A stretch of DNA of 64,000 nt from JAKANT01 sp035502095 (lineage in GTDB: Bacteria > Pseudomonadota > Gammaproteobacteria > Burkholderiales > Burkholderiaceae_F), in assembly GCA_035502095.1 (NCBI GenBank), contig DATJUX010000044.1:124001-188000 (forward strand). The letters run 5' to 3'. This document shows, one piece after another, positions 1 through 7,762 of this stretch. The position numbers were made by a program, and so were the translations under genes. The notes under the pieces were generated by a model that saw nothing but the letters and a program-made list of their open reading frames with translations, had not been told where the DNA came from and did not search any database. Within the stretch, counting starts at the first letter, position 1. Each line of letters starts with the position of its first letter.

Positions 1-147
1 ATACAGGTAAGCGTTCTCGCCCATCGCTCCTGCTTCCGCCATCACGTATTCGTCGCGGCCGTCCTCGACGACAAGGTGCAAGCGGCTTGTGTCCTGAACG
101 AACTCGAGGTTGGTTGGCGCCTGGCGCGGCCCAGCGGTCCGGCGCAT
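1..147 (-). CDS. Partial hypothetical protein running off the left edge
   Basis: An open frame starts at ATG 147 on the minus strand and continues to the window edge, giving 49 codons with no stop. The visible peptide includes the stretches PTNLEFVQDTSRLHLVVEDG and RDEYVMAEAGAMGENAYLY. It looks like ordinary soluble protein with alternating charged and hydrophobic residues. It begins 25 bases after the stop of the yqjK-like gene on the same strand, so it could be the last gene of that operon. I do not recognise the family and see no clear ribosome binding site before this ATG, so the start is uncertain. Confidence 0.4.
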   Translation of the reverse strand, partial: MRRTAGPRQAPTNLEFVQDTSRLHLVVEDGRDEYVMAEAGAMGENAYLY

Positions 148-171
148 GGCGTGGGCAGATTTTGTGACTGT

Positions 172-534
172 CTACGCCGCGTGCTCCTCGGTTTCGTGCC
201 TTGCGGCGACCGCCCTGCTGACGAACCACGCACAAAGGATCGCAATTCCTCCGAGCAGCAACCAGCGCGGCACGCCACGGCGGGCCGCGAGCGCCGCAAG
301 GGTCGAAAGGAGGAGCGGACGTTCGCGCATCAGACCGAGGACTGTAGCGGCCAACGAAACGAGCCCCCGGGCGCGGCGTCCGCGTGTGATGCGCGACACG
401 GCGCCCAGCACACCGAACAAGGTTTGCGTCGAGTTTCTGAGTTCGCCCACTGCATACCGCAATTCGGAGCGCTCGATTGCGGCGCGGGTCCGCAGGATCT
501 CGGCCTTTAGTCTGTGCTGGTCGAGCTGCACCAT
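172..534 (-). CDS. YqjK-like small membrane protein
   Basis: This 120-residue protein has a charged, helical N-terminal half and a hydrophobic segment near residues 91-110 (WLLLGGIAILCAWFVSRAV), which predicts a single membrane anchor. Its ATG shares one base with the TGA of the preceding yqjE-like gene (TGATG), so translation is probably coupled. Together with the two upstream genes it forms the yqjD-yqjE-yqjK arrangement seen in many proteobacteria. The function of YqjK is not established. The assignment rests mainly on gene order and size, because the family is weakly conserved. Confidence 0.6.
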   Translation of the reverse strand: MVQLDQHRLKAEILRTRAAIERSELRYAVGELRNSTQTLFGVLGAVSRITRGRRARGLVSLAATVLGLMRERPLLLSTLAALAARRGVPRWLLLGGIAILCAWFVSRAVAARHETEEHAA

Positions 535-989
535 CAGAGTCCGGCCCCCCTGTTTCCCGAACCTTCCTGCGCCGTCCTCTGTTGCGCGCTACGGCCGGAG
601 TCCTGCGCAGGAGCAGAATCATCGTCGCCGAGCAGTGCATTGCGATCCTTGGCAAGCTCGGCGAGCGTCTCCGAGAAAAGCGGCGGCATTTCGGCGATCT
701 CACGTCGCAATCGCCTCAGGAGTGCGGCTGCGACGCCGGCAAACACTACGGCGAGAACTACCAATACGGAAGGACCGAAACGATCCCACAGCATGACCGC
801 GAGTGCACCCGATGCCGCAAGAACTGCCAACTCAAAGAAGGTCGCGGCCACCAGCCCGAGCAACAGCCACCGCACGAGCTGCGCACGCGCTTGCGCGAGT
901 TCGAGGGCTGCAAACTCCCCACGGGAGAGCAGCAACGTCAGTAATTGCGCCAACACACGGCGCAACGCGCCGAGCGGACTCCGCGCCAC
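534..989 (-). CDS. YqjE-like phage-holin-superfamily membrane protein
   Basis: A 151-residue protein if translation starts at GTG 989. That start is preceded by GAGAGGAG and lies just past the stop of the yqjD-like gene. The longer frame to 1076 would overlap yqjD and add an Arg-rich tail, so I rejected it. Two hydrophobic segments, at roughly residues 37-67 and 73-91, followed by a charged C-terminal tail match the YqjE/holin_3_6 family of small inner-membrane proteins. The family has no proven biochemical role. In enterobacteria it sits with ribosome-associated YqjD in a stationary-phase operon. It is the middle gene of a three-gene minus-strand operon. Confidence 0.65.
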   Translation of the reverse strand: MARSPLGALRRVLAQLLTLLLSRGEFAALELAQARAQLVRWLLLGLVAATFFELAVLAASGALAVMLWDRFGPSVLVVLAVVFAGVAAALLRRLRREIAEMPPLFSETLAELAKDRNALLGDDDSAPAQDSGRSAQQRTAQEGSGNRGAGL

Positions 990-1009
990 CCGCTCCTCTC
1001 GCCTCGAAT

Positions 1010-1312
1010 CTAACGGCGGCCGACCAGCAGCCCGACGACCAATCCGACGCCGGCGGCGATGCCGATTGCGCTCCACGGATGGCCGTGCACCCAGTCGTCG
1101 GTCGTCTTGGCGGCGGAGCGGGCGGTTTCCTTGGTCGCGGCCTGGATTTCACGCAGCTTCGCCTGGGTGGCGCGCAACGCCGCCTCGGCGCGCTCGCGCA
1201 GTTCCTGCGCCTGGCCGGCACCGGCAGTCGCCGCTTGTTGCAGCATCGTCTCGACATCGTTCAACACCAGCTTGACGTCGGACACAAGATCTTCCCGGGT
1301 AACGTTGCTCAT
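1010..1312 (-). CDS. YqjD/ElaB-type DUF883 membrane-anchored protein
   Basis: This 100-residue protein has a long amphipathic helical region (residues 1-70) and a C-terminal membrane segment with the DUF883 signature HPWSAIGIAAGVGLVVGLL ending in GRR. Family members YqjD and ElaB of E. coli are C-tail-anchored inner-membrane proteins that bind ribosomes in stationary phase. It is the first gene of the operon with the yqjE-like and yqjK-like genes. It faces the PRPP synthetase gene across a divergent region that holds an FNR-like box at 1389-1402. The stress role is inferred from the family and the surrounding genes. Confidence 0.8.
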   Translation of the reverse strand: MSNVTREDLVSDVKLVLNDVETMLQQAATAGAGQAQELRERAEAALRATQAKLREIQAATKETARSAAKTTDDWVHGHPWSAIGIAAGVGLVVGLLVGRR

Positions 1313-1360
1313 TGCTTCCCTCCATCAATAGATTCGCGGCGCGTCCGCGCCATGGTTCAG

Positions 1361-1402
1361 ACTATGTGCGCGCTCGTTTTGTTTCGATTTGACTCAGGTC
1401 AG
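1361..1402 (-). promoter_or_regulatory. FNR/ANR-like box with -10 element for the yqjD operon
   Basis: TTGAC-TCAG-GTCAG at 1389-1402 is a palindrome related to the FNR consensus TTGAT-N4-ATCAA (7 of 10 positions). On the minus strand, CATAGT at 1361-1366 (4 of 6 to TATAAT) lies exactly where the -10 hexamer falls if the box is centred at -41.5, the class II FNR position. The same box could serve the divergent PRPP synthetase gene. It is the weakest of the seven boxes by sequence but has a good -10 fit. Confidence 0.4.
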
Positions 1403-1485
1403 AAAGATCCATACTTGTTGGTTTCTCTGCGTTCGATCCTCGTCACGTTCAGTGTGTTGCGCTTGATCTGTCGCGAGCCGTGCAC

Positions 1486-2439
1486 ATGATGCGCCTTTTC
1501 GCATTGCAAGCGACCCGCGACCTCGGAGCGCGGGTCGCGGCCGAGGCAGGCTGCGAGCTTGCGCTGCACGAGGAACGTGATTTCGAAGACGGCGAGCAGA
1601 AGCTGCGTCCCCTGCTCGACGTGCGAGGCGACGACGTTTACGTCGTGCAAGGCCTGCACGGCGACGCGCGCACCAGCCCCGCCGACAAGCTGGTGCGCCT
1701 GCTGCTGTTCGCCGCGACGCTGCGCGACCACGGTGCAAGTCGCGTGACCACCGTGCTCCCTTACCTCGCCTATGCGCGCAAAGACCGGCGCACGCAGCCC
1801 TTCGATCCGGTGAACTCCCGGTACATCGCACAGCTGCTCGAGGCCGTGGGGGTCGGCCGGGTTGTTGTGCTGGAAGTCCACAACGTGGCGGCGTTCGACA
1901 ACGCGTTTCGGATCCCGGCCCTGCATCTCAACTCGGCCGCCGTGCTTGCTCCCGAAACAGCGTCCGTCGTCGCCGATGGGCCCGTCATCGTGGCATCTCC
2001 CGATCCGGGTGGCGTCAAGCGGGCACAGTTGTTTCGCGAGGCCCTGGTGCCGCTGCTCGGGCGCGACTGCGGTTCTGCCTACATCGAAAAACGCCGCAGC
2101 GGCGGCGTCCTCAGCGGTTCGCTGCTCGCCGGCGACGTGCGTGACGCGACGGTGGTTCTGGTCGACGACTTGATCAGCACCGGCGGAACGCTCCTGCGCG
2201 CGGCGCGCACCTGTCTGGACGGCGGCGCGCGCCGTGTCGTCGCGTGCGTCGCCCATGGCCTGTTCGCGCGCGGCGCCGACGCCGTGGTACTCGACCCCGC
2301 GCTGTCGACGATTCTCGTCACCGACAGCGTGGCGCCGGAAACGTTATCGCCGCCCGCGCGCGCCAGGCTGAGGGTCGTCGGCATTGCGCCGCTGCTTGCG
2401 GCGACGATCAAGATGCTGCATGAAGACCACAGTCGATAG
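1486..2439 (+). CDS. prs: Ribose-phosphate diphosphokinase (PRPP synthetase), divergent copy
   Basis: It makes 5-phosphoribosyl-1-diphosphate from ribose 5-phosphate and ATP. The protein has the family length (317 residues) and its motifs: LPYLAYARKDRR near 91-102, VIVASPDPGGVKRAQ, and the PRPP-binding loop VVLVDDLISTGGT near 226-235. The start is ambiguous among GTG 1480, ATG 1486 and ATG 1489; I chose 1486. The gene lies with a phosphoribosyltransferase and a nicotinamidase-like gene rather than with ispE or rplY, so it is probably a second, cluster-specific copy serving salvage or stress metabolism. An FNR-like box lies about 90 bases upstream. Confidence 0.9.
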   Translation: MMRLFALQATRDLGARVAAEAGCELALHEERDFEDGEQKLRPLLDVRGDDVYVVQGLHGDARTSPADKLVRLLLFAATLRDHGASRVTTVLPYLAYARKDRRTQPFDPVNSRYIAQLLEAVGVGRVVVLEVHNVAAFDNAFRIPALHLNSAAVLAPETASVVADGPVIVASPDPGGVKRAQLFREALVPLLGRDCGSAYIEKRRSGGVLSGSLLAGDVRDATVVLVDDLISTGGTLLRAARTCLDGGARRVVACVAHGLFARGADAVVLDPALSTILVTDSVAPETLSPPARARLRVVGIAPLLAATIKMLHEDHSR

Positions 2440-2466
2440 ATACCGCGTGGCCGGCGACAACCGCAC

Positions 2467-3492
2467 TTAAGCGAGAGCAGAGCCGAGGCGCTGTGCCCGC
2501 GCCAGATAGTCGCGGGCAACGGCCAGCCAGTCGCGCGAAGAACTCGGCGTCGGCTCGAGCAGATGCGCCGCCGCGAGGCGCGCACGGACGCATGCGCGCA
2601 ACGCGGTGTAGAAGCGCTCCAAACGAGGGGGCGGAACATCCTGCAGGATCGCCTCAAGCGAATGGCGCAGGAGCGGGCCGACCCAGTCTGCGCCGAGGCG
2701 GGCACATTCCAGCCCGAGAAAAGCGATCTCGTCGAACGGATCGAGCAGGCGCAGTTCGCGGCTGAACTCCAGGCAGTCGATGACGACCGGAGGCGTGACA
2801 ACGCAGACGTGTTCCGGCCGCAGGTCGCCATGGCCTTCGACGATGCGGCGTGCGCGCGCCGCCAACTCGGTGCCCTCATCGAGATACCGGCGCACTGCTG
2901 CGGCAACCGCGCCCAGCGTTGCGGATGACAGCCCGAATTCCCGCCGGGCAAGCATTTGCACGCTGAGCTCCAGCTGGTGCCGCAGCTGCGCGACATAGTC
3001 TTCGGCGCTCAGATCGACGCCGGGCTGCGCGGAAAAAAATTCACCCAGCCGCTCCGCCACTGCTACCACGTCGGTGCTGCGCAACCGGCCCTTCACTATC
3101 AGCTGGTCGAGCATCGCCTCGGACGGAAGGCGCCGCATCCGGACCAGCCATTCGACCACTTCACCCTCGCCCCCCAGGGACAGCGCACCGGAGGCACTTT
3201 GTGTCAGCGCGGTGATACCAAGGTAGACATCCGGTGCGAGCCGGCGGTTCAGCTGGACTTCGGCCTGGCAGTTCGCGCCACGTCCTTCCAGCGTGCGCAG
3301 GTCCGCCAACGCGTGCGCGAGCGGCTTCTTCATCTTGTACGCACTATCAGACGTCAGGAACACGTACGACAGGTGCGTCTCGCGTACCTCGACGCTCGAA
3401 GTTCGCTCCGGGTAGACGCCGGGCTGGCGGAGAAACTGCACCTTGTCCTGCAGCGAAGCCTTGCTCGTTGCAGTTCGCGCTTGCGAACACAT
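2467..3492 (-). CDS. APH-fold phosphotransferase-like protein (COG2187 type)
   Basis: A 341-residue protein with the aminoglycoside-phosphotransferase kinase fold. It carries the Brenner-type catalytic motif HGDLRPEH at 221-228, followed by VIDCLEFS with the metal-binding Asp region, and MKKPLAH near 54-60 as the probable ATP-lysine region. Family relatives often carry an additional C-terminal P-loop kinase domain; this protein ends after the APH domain. The substrate is unknown and drug resistance should not be assumed. It follows the phosphoribosyltransferase gene by 3 bases, so the two are almost certainly cotranscribed. The pair is common in stress clusters of Betaproteobacteria. Confidence 0.75.
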   Translation of the reverse strand: MCSQARTATSKASLQDKVQFLRQPGVYPERTSSVEVRETHLSYVFLTSDSAYKMKKPLAHALADLRTLEGRGANCQAEVQLNRRLAPDVYLGITALTQSASGALSLGGEGEVVEWLVRMRRLPSEAMLDQLIVKGRLRSTDVVAVAERLGEFFSAQPGVDLSAEDYVAQLRHQLELSVQMLARREFGLSSATLGAVAAAVRRYLDEGTELAARARRIVEGHGDLRPEHVCVVTPPVVIDCLEFSRELRLLDPFDEIAFLGLECARLGADWVGPLLRHSLEAILQDVPPPRLERFYTALRACVRARLAAAHLLEPTPSSSRDWLAVARDYLARAQRLGSALA

Positions 3493-3495
3493 CAG

Positions 3496-4164
3496 TCAGG
3501 CGGTTGAATCGGGAGCCGCCGCGGCACGCAGGAGTTCCACGACCTCGCGGTCTTCGAGTTGATGGAAGTCGTCGTAGAAGGCCGAGATACCGGGAAACCA
3601 ATCCGGTTGAGTGAGACACACGACGAGGTCTGCTTCCCTTTCGAGACGGGCAACCGTCTCGGGCGGCGCCACGGGCGTCGCGACGATCACGCGTCGGGCG
3701 CCCCGGTGTCTCAATGCACGCACCGCGACCAGCATCGAGGCACCGGTCGCAACGCCGTCGTCGACGACGATCGCATCGCGGTGGACAGGGTCGACGGGCG
3801 CGCGCCCCGCGAGATAAGCGGCCCGACGGCGCTCCAGCTCATGCCGCTCACGCTCTTGCACGGACGCGAGGTAGACGGCATCCGCTCCCGTGCTGGCAGC
3901 AATGTCCTCGTTGACCAGGGTCTCGGGTCGATCGCCGTCGACGATCGCACCTACCGCAAGCTCGGGTTGCCCGGGGGCTCCTATCTTGCGTACCAGCACG
4001 AGGTCGAGCGGCGCGTCGAGCGCCGTCGCAACCTGGATCGCGACCGGCACGCCGCCGCGCGGCAGGGCGTACACGACCGGTCGTTCGAGCGGGATCTTCC
4101 CCACGGCGACAGCGAGCCTGCGGCCGGCGTCGTTGCGATCGGCAAAGCTGACGCGTTCAAACAT
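3496..4164 (-). CDS. Phosphoribosyltransferase (COG1926 type)
   Basis: This protein has a type I phosphoribosyltransferase fold, 222 residues from ATG 4164. I preferred this start over the longer frame to 4263 because family members begin at the conserved F-x-DR-x-DAGRRLA segment. The early VYALPRGGVPVA motif (31-42), LVRKIGAPGQPELAVG, and the PRPP-binding loop AIVVDDGVATGASM (131-144) are all present. The acceptor base is unknown. It is the first gene of a two-gene operon with the APH-fold protein. An FNR-like box with a matching -10 (GAGAAT) lies directly upstream, and PRPP could come from the nearby prs copy. Confidence 0.85.
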   Translation of the reverse strand: MFERVSFADRNDAGRRLAVAVGKIPLERPVVYALPRGGVPVAIQVATALDAPLDLVLVRKIGAPGQPELAVGAIVDGDRPETLVNEDIAASTGADAVYLASVQERERHELERRRAAYLAGRAPVDPVHRDAIVVDDGVATGASMLVAVRALRHRGARRVIVATPVAPPETVARLEREADLVVCLTQPDWFPGISAFYDDFHQLEDREVVELLRAAAAPDSTA

Positions 4165-4217
4165 GGTTGCGCGCTCAAAGCGCTCGACTTCCACCGCCAG
4201 CGAAAAATGCTCGACGC

Positions 4218-4259
4218 ATTCTCGCGAAATGCGCCCGCGTTCAGGTTGAGGGGGGTCAA
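4218..4259 (-). promoter_or_regulatory. FNR/ANR-like box and -10 element for the phosphoribosyltransferase operon
   Basis: TTGAG-GGGG-GTCAA at 4246-4259 matches 8 of 10 FNR positions. On the minus strand GAGAAT at 4218-4223 (4 of 6 to TATAAT) falls exactly at -12 to -7 when the box is centred at -41.5. The predicted start point near 4211 leaves a leader of about 47 bases before ATG 4164. Confidence 0.45.
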
Positions 4260-4316
4260 GCAACGTTCAAGTGTGCCTGCTCGCGTGCGCCCCTTGGGCG
4301 ATCCTCCCGCAACCCC

Positions 4317-5150
4317 TCATCCGAAGAGGTCGACCGAACGGACCGACTTCATTCCGCGCGCAGCCATCTCGCCCAGGAAGTCGGCGCCGAGGTTCTCGAA
4401 CCCGCCGACCGAGCTGGTGCAATCGGCGAGCAGGGTGAGTTTTGCCGTCCGCACGGCCCCGAGATTGCACGCGAGGTCGCGCACGGTATTGGCGACGCAA
4501 TGGCTGAGCGCCTCGCCGGCGACGATGATCGAGTCGGCCGCGCTCAGCGCCTCGAGGAGCCGGGCATTGAGCAGCGTGCCCGGATCCGACGGATCCGGCA
4601 CTTCGGCCTGGACGGCGGAGTAGTGCTCGGTGAACGGGTTCGAACCCTTGAAGATGTAGTCGACCGTCTGGAGCCGGTCGCGCGCCCAGCGCGCGAGTTG
4701 GTGCGCCACGGCCGGATGCACGTTGTGGCCCCAATGGCCGATGAGACAGTGCTCGGGCCAGACCACCAGCGTGTACCGCCCGCCCGCCTCCAATGCCTCG
4801 ACGTATGCGCGGCTGCGGCCCTGCCATGCGGGATTGCGGGACCGCCATTTTCCTGTCTGCACGTCCTCGGCGCGGATGACTGTGAACGGCGCGGGCGGGT
4901 GGCCGGTGCGATCGATCCACCACAGGGGATGTGCGATGTGCAGTGGGTGGTGTGAATCCAGCGTCACGTGCACGGCCCGGAGGCTGGCGCTGGCCCGTTC
5001 GATGAACCGGGAAAGTCGCAGCATGTCCTGGTGACCACCGGCAACCGGAAGCGCCGGATCAGGCGCACCAGCGACCGACGGACCATCGCAGAAATCGTTC
5101 TGGGGATCGATGACGAGCAGATGTATCTCTGGGCCGGTGGTCATCGGCAT
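4317..5150 (-). CDS. Isochorismatase-fold hydrolase, nicotinamidase-like
   Basis: About 277 residues if started at ATG 5150; the frame is open to 5255 but the upstream part is Arg-rich and unlike the family. The catalytic triad of the superfamily is visible: Asp in LLVIDPQNDF (11-20), Lys in DYIFKGSNP, and the nucleophile Cys in ALSHCVANT. The cis-peptide region EALSHC replaces the usual C-terminal strand of nicotinamidase PncA. It may convert nicotinamide to nicotinate or act on another amide. It is divergent from the LonB-type protease gene, with an FNR-like box between them. Confidence 0.75.
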   Translation of the reverse strand: MPMTTGPEIHLLVIDPQNDFCDGPSVAGAPDPALPVAGGHQDMLRLSRFIERASASLRAVHVTLDSHHPLHIAHPLWWIDRTGHPPAPFTVIRAEDVQTGKWRSRNPAWQGRSRAYVEALEAGGRYTLVVWPEHCLIGHWGHNVHPAVAHQLARWARDRLQTVDYIFKGSNPFTEHYSAVQAEVPDPSDPGTLLNARLLEALSAADSIIVAGEALSHCVANTVRDLACNLGAVRTAKLTLLADCTSSVGGFENLGADFLGEMAARGMKSVRSVDLFG

Positions 5151-5264
5151 ACCCGCGACGAGCACGCCGCTTCGCGCAAGCGTACGCTTTTCACGCAGAG
5201 ATCGGGGCTTGCTGCGACGCCATCCTGCGCATGCGGATCCGGCTCGTCGCGTCAACGCGTGTTG

Positions 5265-5305
5265 TTGATGTGTCTCAACGCTCGCCGATCAGCAGCCGGG
5301 ACAAT
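5265..5305 (+). promoter_or_regulatory. FNR/ANR-like box and -10 element for the LonB-type protease gene
   Basis: TTGAT-GTGT-CTCAA at 5265-5278 matches 9 of 10 positions of the FNR consensus. GACAAT at 5300-5305 (4 of 6 to TATAAT) lies within one base of the -10 position expected for a class II site. ATG 5352 follows about 40 bases after the predicted start point. The box sits in the 200-base region between the divergent nicotinamidase-like and protease genes and could control both. Confidence 0.5.
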
Positions 5306-5351
5306 CGGTACCCGCCGTCAGCAACAACCGCTCGTAATACTGCCTTTGCTC

Positions 5352-7757
5352 ATGCCCACCGCCCTTTCGCCCGCCCAACTTCGCCCGACCACCGATCCGT
5401 CGACGCTGCGCTTTGCGACCACGGCAGACATCGAGCCAAGCGATGCGCCGATCGGTCAGGACCGCGCCCTCGATGCGCTGCGCTTCGGCACGCGGATCGA
5501 AGCCGCCGGTTTCAATCTTTTCGTCATCGGTGCGGCGGACGCCGGCCTCGATCGGACGATAAGGACGTTCCTCGAGGTGAAGGCCCGCGCCGAGCCGGCA
5601 CCGGTCGACTGGGTATACGTGAACAACTTCGCATCGCCCCAGCGTCCCTATGCGATGCAGTTGCCTCCCGGCCGCGGACCGCTCCTGCGCGATGCCATCC
5701 GCGACCTGATCAAGGACCTCGCGGTCGCGCTGCCGGCCGCCTTCGACGGCCAGGACTATCGGTCGCGCCGCACGGCGATTGACGAAGCATTCCGCAGGAA
5801 TCAGGAAGAAGCGTTTTCCGCCCTGACCGACGCCGCTGCCAAACGGCACCTTGCGATTCTCCGTTCACCGATGGGTTTCGGCGTCGCGCCCGTCGGAGAG
5901 GATGGGAACGTCCTGAAAAGCGAGGTCTTCAACGGGCTACCAGAGGCGGAGCGCAAAGCGATCCAGGCGTCGGTGCAGGAGTTCGAGAAGAGGCTGGAGC
6001 AGATCCTGCAGACAGTGCCGCGCTGGGACAAGGAGCGGCGGGACGAGATCCGGACGCTCGATCGCGAGACGGCGCAGTACGCGGTGGGCCATTCGATCGA
6101 GGAGACGCGCGGCCTCTTCACCGATCTGCCGCAGGTACTCGAGCACCTGCAGCGCATGCGCGACGATCTGGTCGATCGGGTCGGCGTCTTTTTCGCGCCC
6201 CAGGGCGAAGAGGCCGACGGTGAGGGCAAACCGGCGGCCGATGGACCACTGGAGAACTACGAGGTCAATGTATTCGTGACCCAACCCGGTCCGGCAGGCG
6301 CGCCGGTGATCGAGGAACCCCACCCGTCACTCGGCAATCTGGTCGGTCGCATCGAACATGAATGGCGCCGCGGCGTCCTCATGACCAACTTCCGCCGCCT
6401 GAAGGCGGGTGCACTCCACCGCGCCAACGGCGGCTATCTCCTGCTCGATGCTCGCAGCGCACTGCTCGAGCCGTTCAGCTGGCTCGCCCTCAAGCGCGCT
6501 CTCAAGATGCGCAGGATCAAGGTCGAGGGTGTCGACGACTTCCTCAGCCTCACGAGCACGGTTTCGCTCGAGCCGGATCCGATCCCGCTCGACGTCAAGG
6601 TGGTTCTGGTCGCGGACCGCACGCTCTACTACCTGCTCGCGCAGTTCGACCCGGACGTCGCCGAACACTTCAAGGTGCTTGCCGACTTCGACGACGCGCT
6701 GGATCGCAACACACCGTCCGAGAGGAGCTTCGCCGCGATGCTCGCGCACGTCGCCGGGCGTGAGGGACTACGCGCGCTCGACCAGGCGGCAGTGGCACGC
6801 GTGATCGAGCAAGCGGCCCGCCTCGCGCAGGATGCGCGCAAGCTCACGCTGCATGTCGATCGGGTGCGCGATCTGCTCGTCGAAGCGAACTTCTGGGCCG
6901 GCGAGGCGCGCCACGAGGTCATCGGACCGGGCGACGTCGAACGTGCGATCGCCGAACAGACGCGCCGCGCAAGCCGGGTGCGGGAGCGCACGCTGGAATC
7001 ACAGGTCCGCGAGATCGCCCTGATCGACAGCACCGGATCGGAGATCGGCCAGGTCAACGGGCTTTCAGTGCTCGAACTTGCAGGCGAGATGTTCGGTTGC
7101 GCCACGCGCATCACCGCACGGGTGCGACCCGGCGGTGGCAAGGTGATCGATATCGAGCGCGAAGTCGAACTCGGCGGTCCGATCCACAGCAAAGGCGTCC
7201 TGATCCTGAGCGGGCTCCTCGCCGGTCGCTATGCGCTCGACGTTCCGCTTTCACTCGGGGCCACGCTGGTGTTCGAGCAGTCGTACGGCGGGGTCGAAGG
7301 CGACAGCGCGTCGTGTGCGGAGTTGTATGCGCTGCTGTCGGCGCTGGCCGGACTGCCCCTGCGCCAGGACCTTGCCGTCACGGGCTCGGTCAACCAGATG
7401 GGACAGGTGCAGGCGATCGGCGGAGTGAACGAAAAGATCGAGGGCTTCTACGACCTCTGCGCTGCGCGCGGACTCAGCGGAAGTCAGGGCGTGCTGATTC
7501 CCGCAGCCAACGTGCAGCACCTCATGCTTCGCCCCGACGTCGTGGGAGCCTGCGCCGCGGGACGTTTTGCCGTATATCCCATCGCCCACGTCGACGAGGG
7601 CATCGCCTTGTTGACAGGCACGTCGGCGGGCCAGCGTGGCTCCGATGGGGCCTTTGCGCCCGGAAGTGTCAACGCGCTCGTCGAAGAACGGCTGCGCTCG
7701 TTTGCGCGGGCACGCCGCGGTCCGCACCAGGCCGAGGATGCACGGGAGGAGAGCTGA
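5352..7757 (+). CDS. LonB-type AAA ATP-dependent protease
   Basis: An 801-residue protein of the COG1067 family: an N-terminal AAA_32-type region, a central LonB ATPase region, and a C-terminal Lon protease domain. The Ser-Lys dyad is clear: Ser652 in EGDSASCAEL and Lys695 in GGVNEKIEGFY, 43 residues apart as in E. coli Lon. The N-terminal loop that usually carries a P-loop-like G-x-x-G-x-G reads GAADAGLDRT (60-69), without a Lys and with one glycine replaced by Asp. The start at 5352 was chosen by homology; the longer frame to 4968 overlaps the divergent gene. It is probably cotranscribed with the universal stress gene 5 bases downstream and controlled by the FNR-like box at 5265. Confidence 0.88.
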   Translation: MPTALSPAQLRPTTDPSTLRFATTADIEPSDAPIGQDRALDALRFGTRIEAAGFNLFVIGAADAGLDRTIRTFLEVKARAEPAPVDWVYVNNFASPQRPYAMQLPPGRGPLLRDAIRDLIKDLAVALPAAFDGQDYRSRRTAIDEAFRRNQEEAFSALTDAAAKRHLAILRSPMGFGVAPVGEDGNVLKSEVFNGLPEAERKAIQASVQEFEKRLEQILQTVPRWDKERRDEIRTLDRETAQYAVGHSIEETRGLFTDLPQVLEHLQRMRDDLVDRVGVFFAPQGEEADGEGKPAADGPLENYEVNVFVTQPGPAGAPVIEEPHPSLGNLVGRIEHEWRRGVLMTNFRRLKAGALHRANGGYLLLDARSALLEPFSWLALKRALKMRRIKVEGVDDFLSLTSTVSLEPDPIPLDVKVVLVADRTLYYLLAQFDPDVAEHFKVLADFDDALDRNTPSERSFAAMLAHVAGREGLRALDQAAVARVIEQAARLAQDARKLTLHVDRVRDLLVEANFWAGEARHEVIGPGDVERAIAEQTRRASRVRERTLESQVREIALIDSTGSEIGQVNGLSVLELAGEMFGCATRITARVRPGGGKVIDIEREVELGGPIHSKGVLILSGLLAGRYALDVPLSLGATLVFEQSYGGVEGDSASCAELYALLSALAGLPLRQDLAVTGSVNQMGQVQAIGGVNEKIEGFYDLCAARGLSGSQGVLIPAANVQHLMLRPDVVGACAAGRFAVYPIAHVDEGIALLTGTSAGQRGSDGAFAPGSVNALVEERLRSFARARRGPHQAEDAREES

Positions 7758-7762
7758 GGGCT

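Noticed and set aside
2467..3492. Aminoglycoside resistance gene
   Set aside because: The APH fold and HGDLRPEH motif are shared by many kinases of unknown substrate; the COG2187 type and its pairing with a phosphoribosyltransferase argue for metabolism.
4968..5351. N-terminal extension of the LonB-type protease to 4968
   Set aside because: It would overlap the divergent nicotinamidase-like gene and the FNR-like box. Family proteins begin near ATG 5352.
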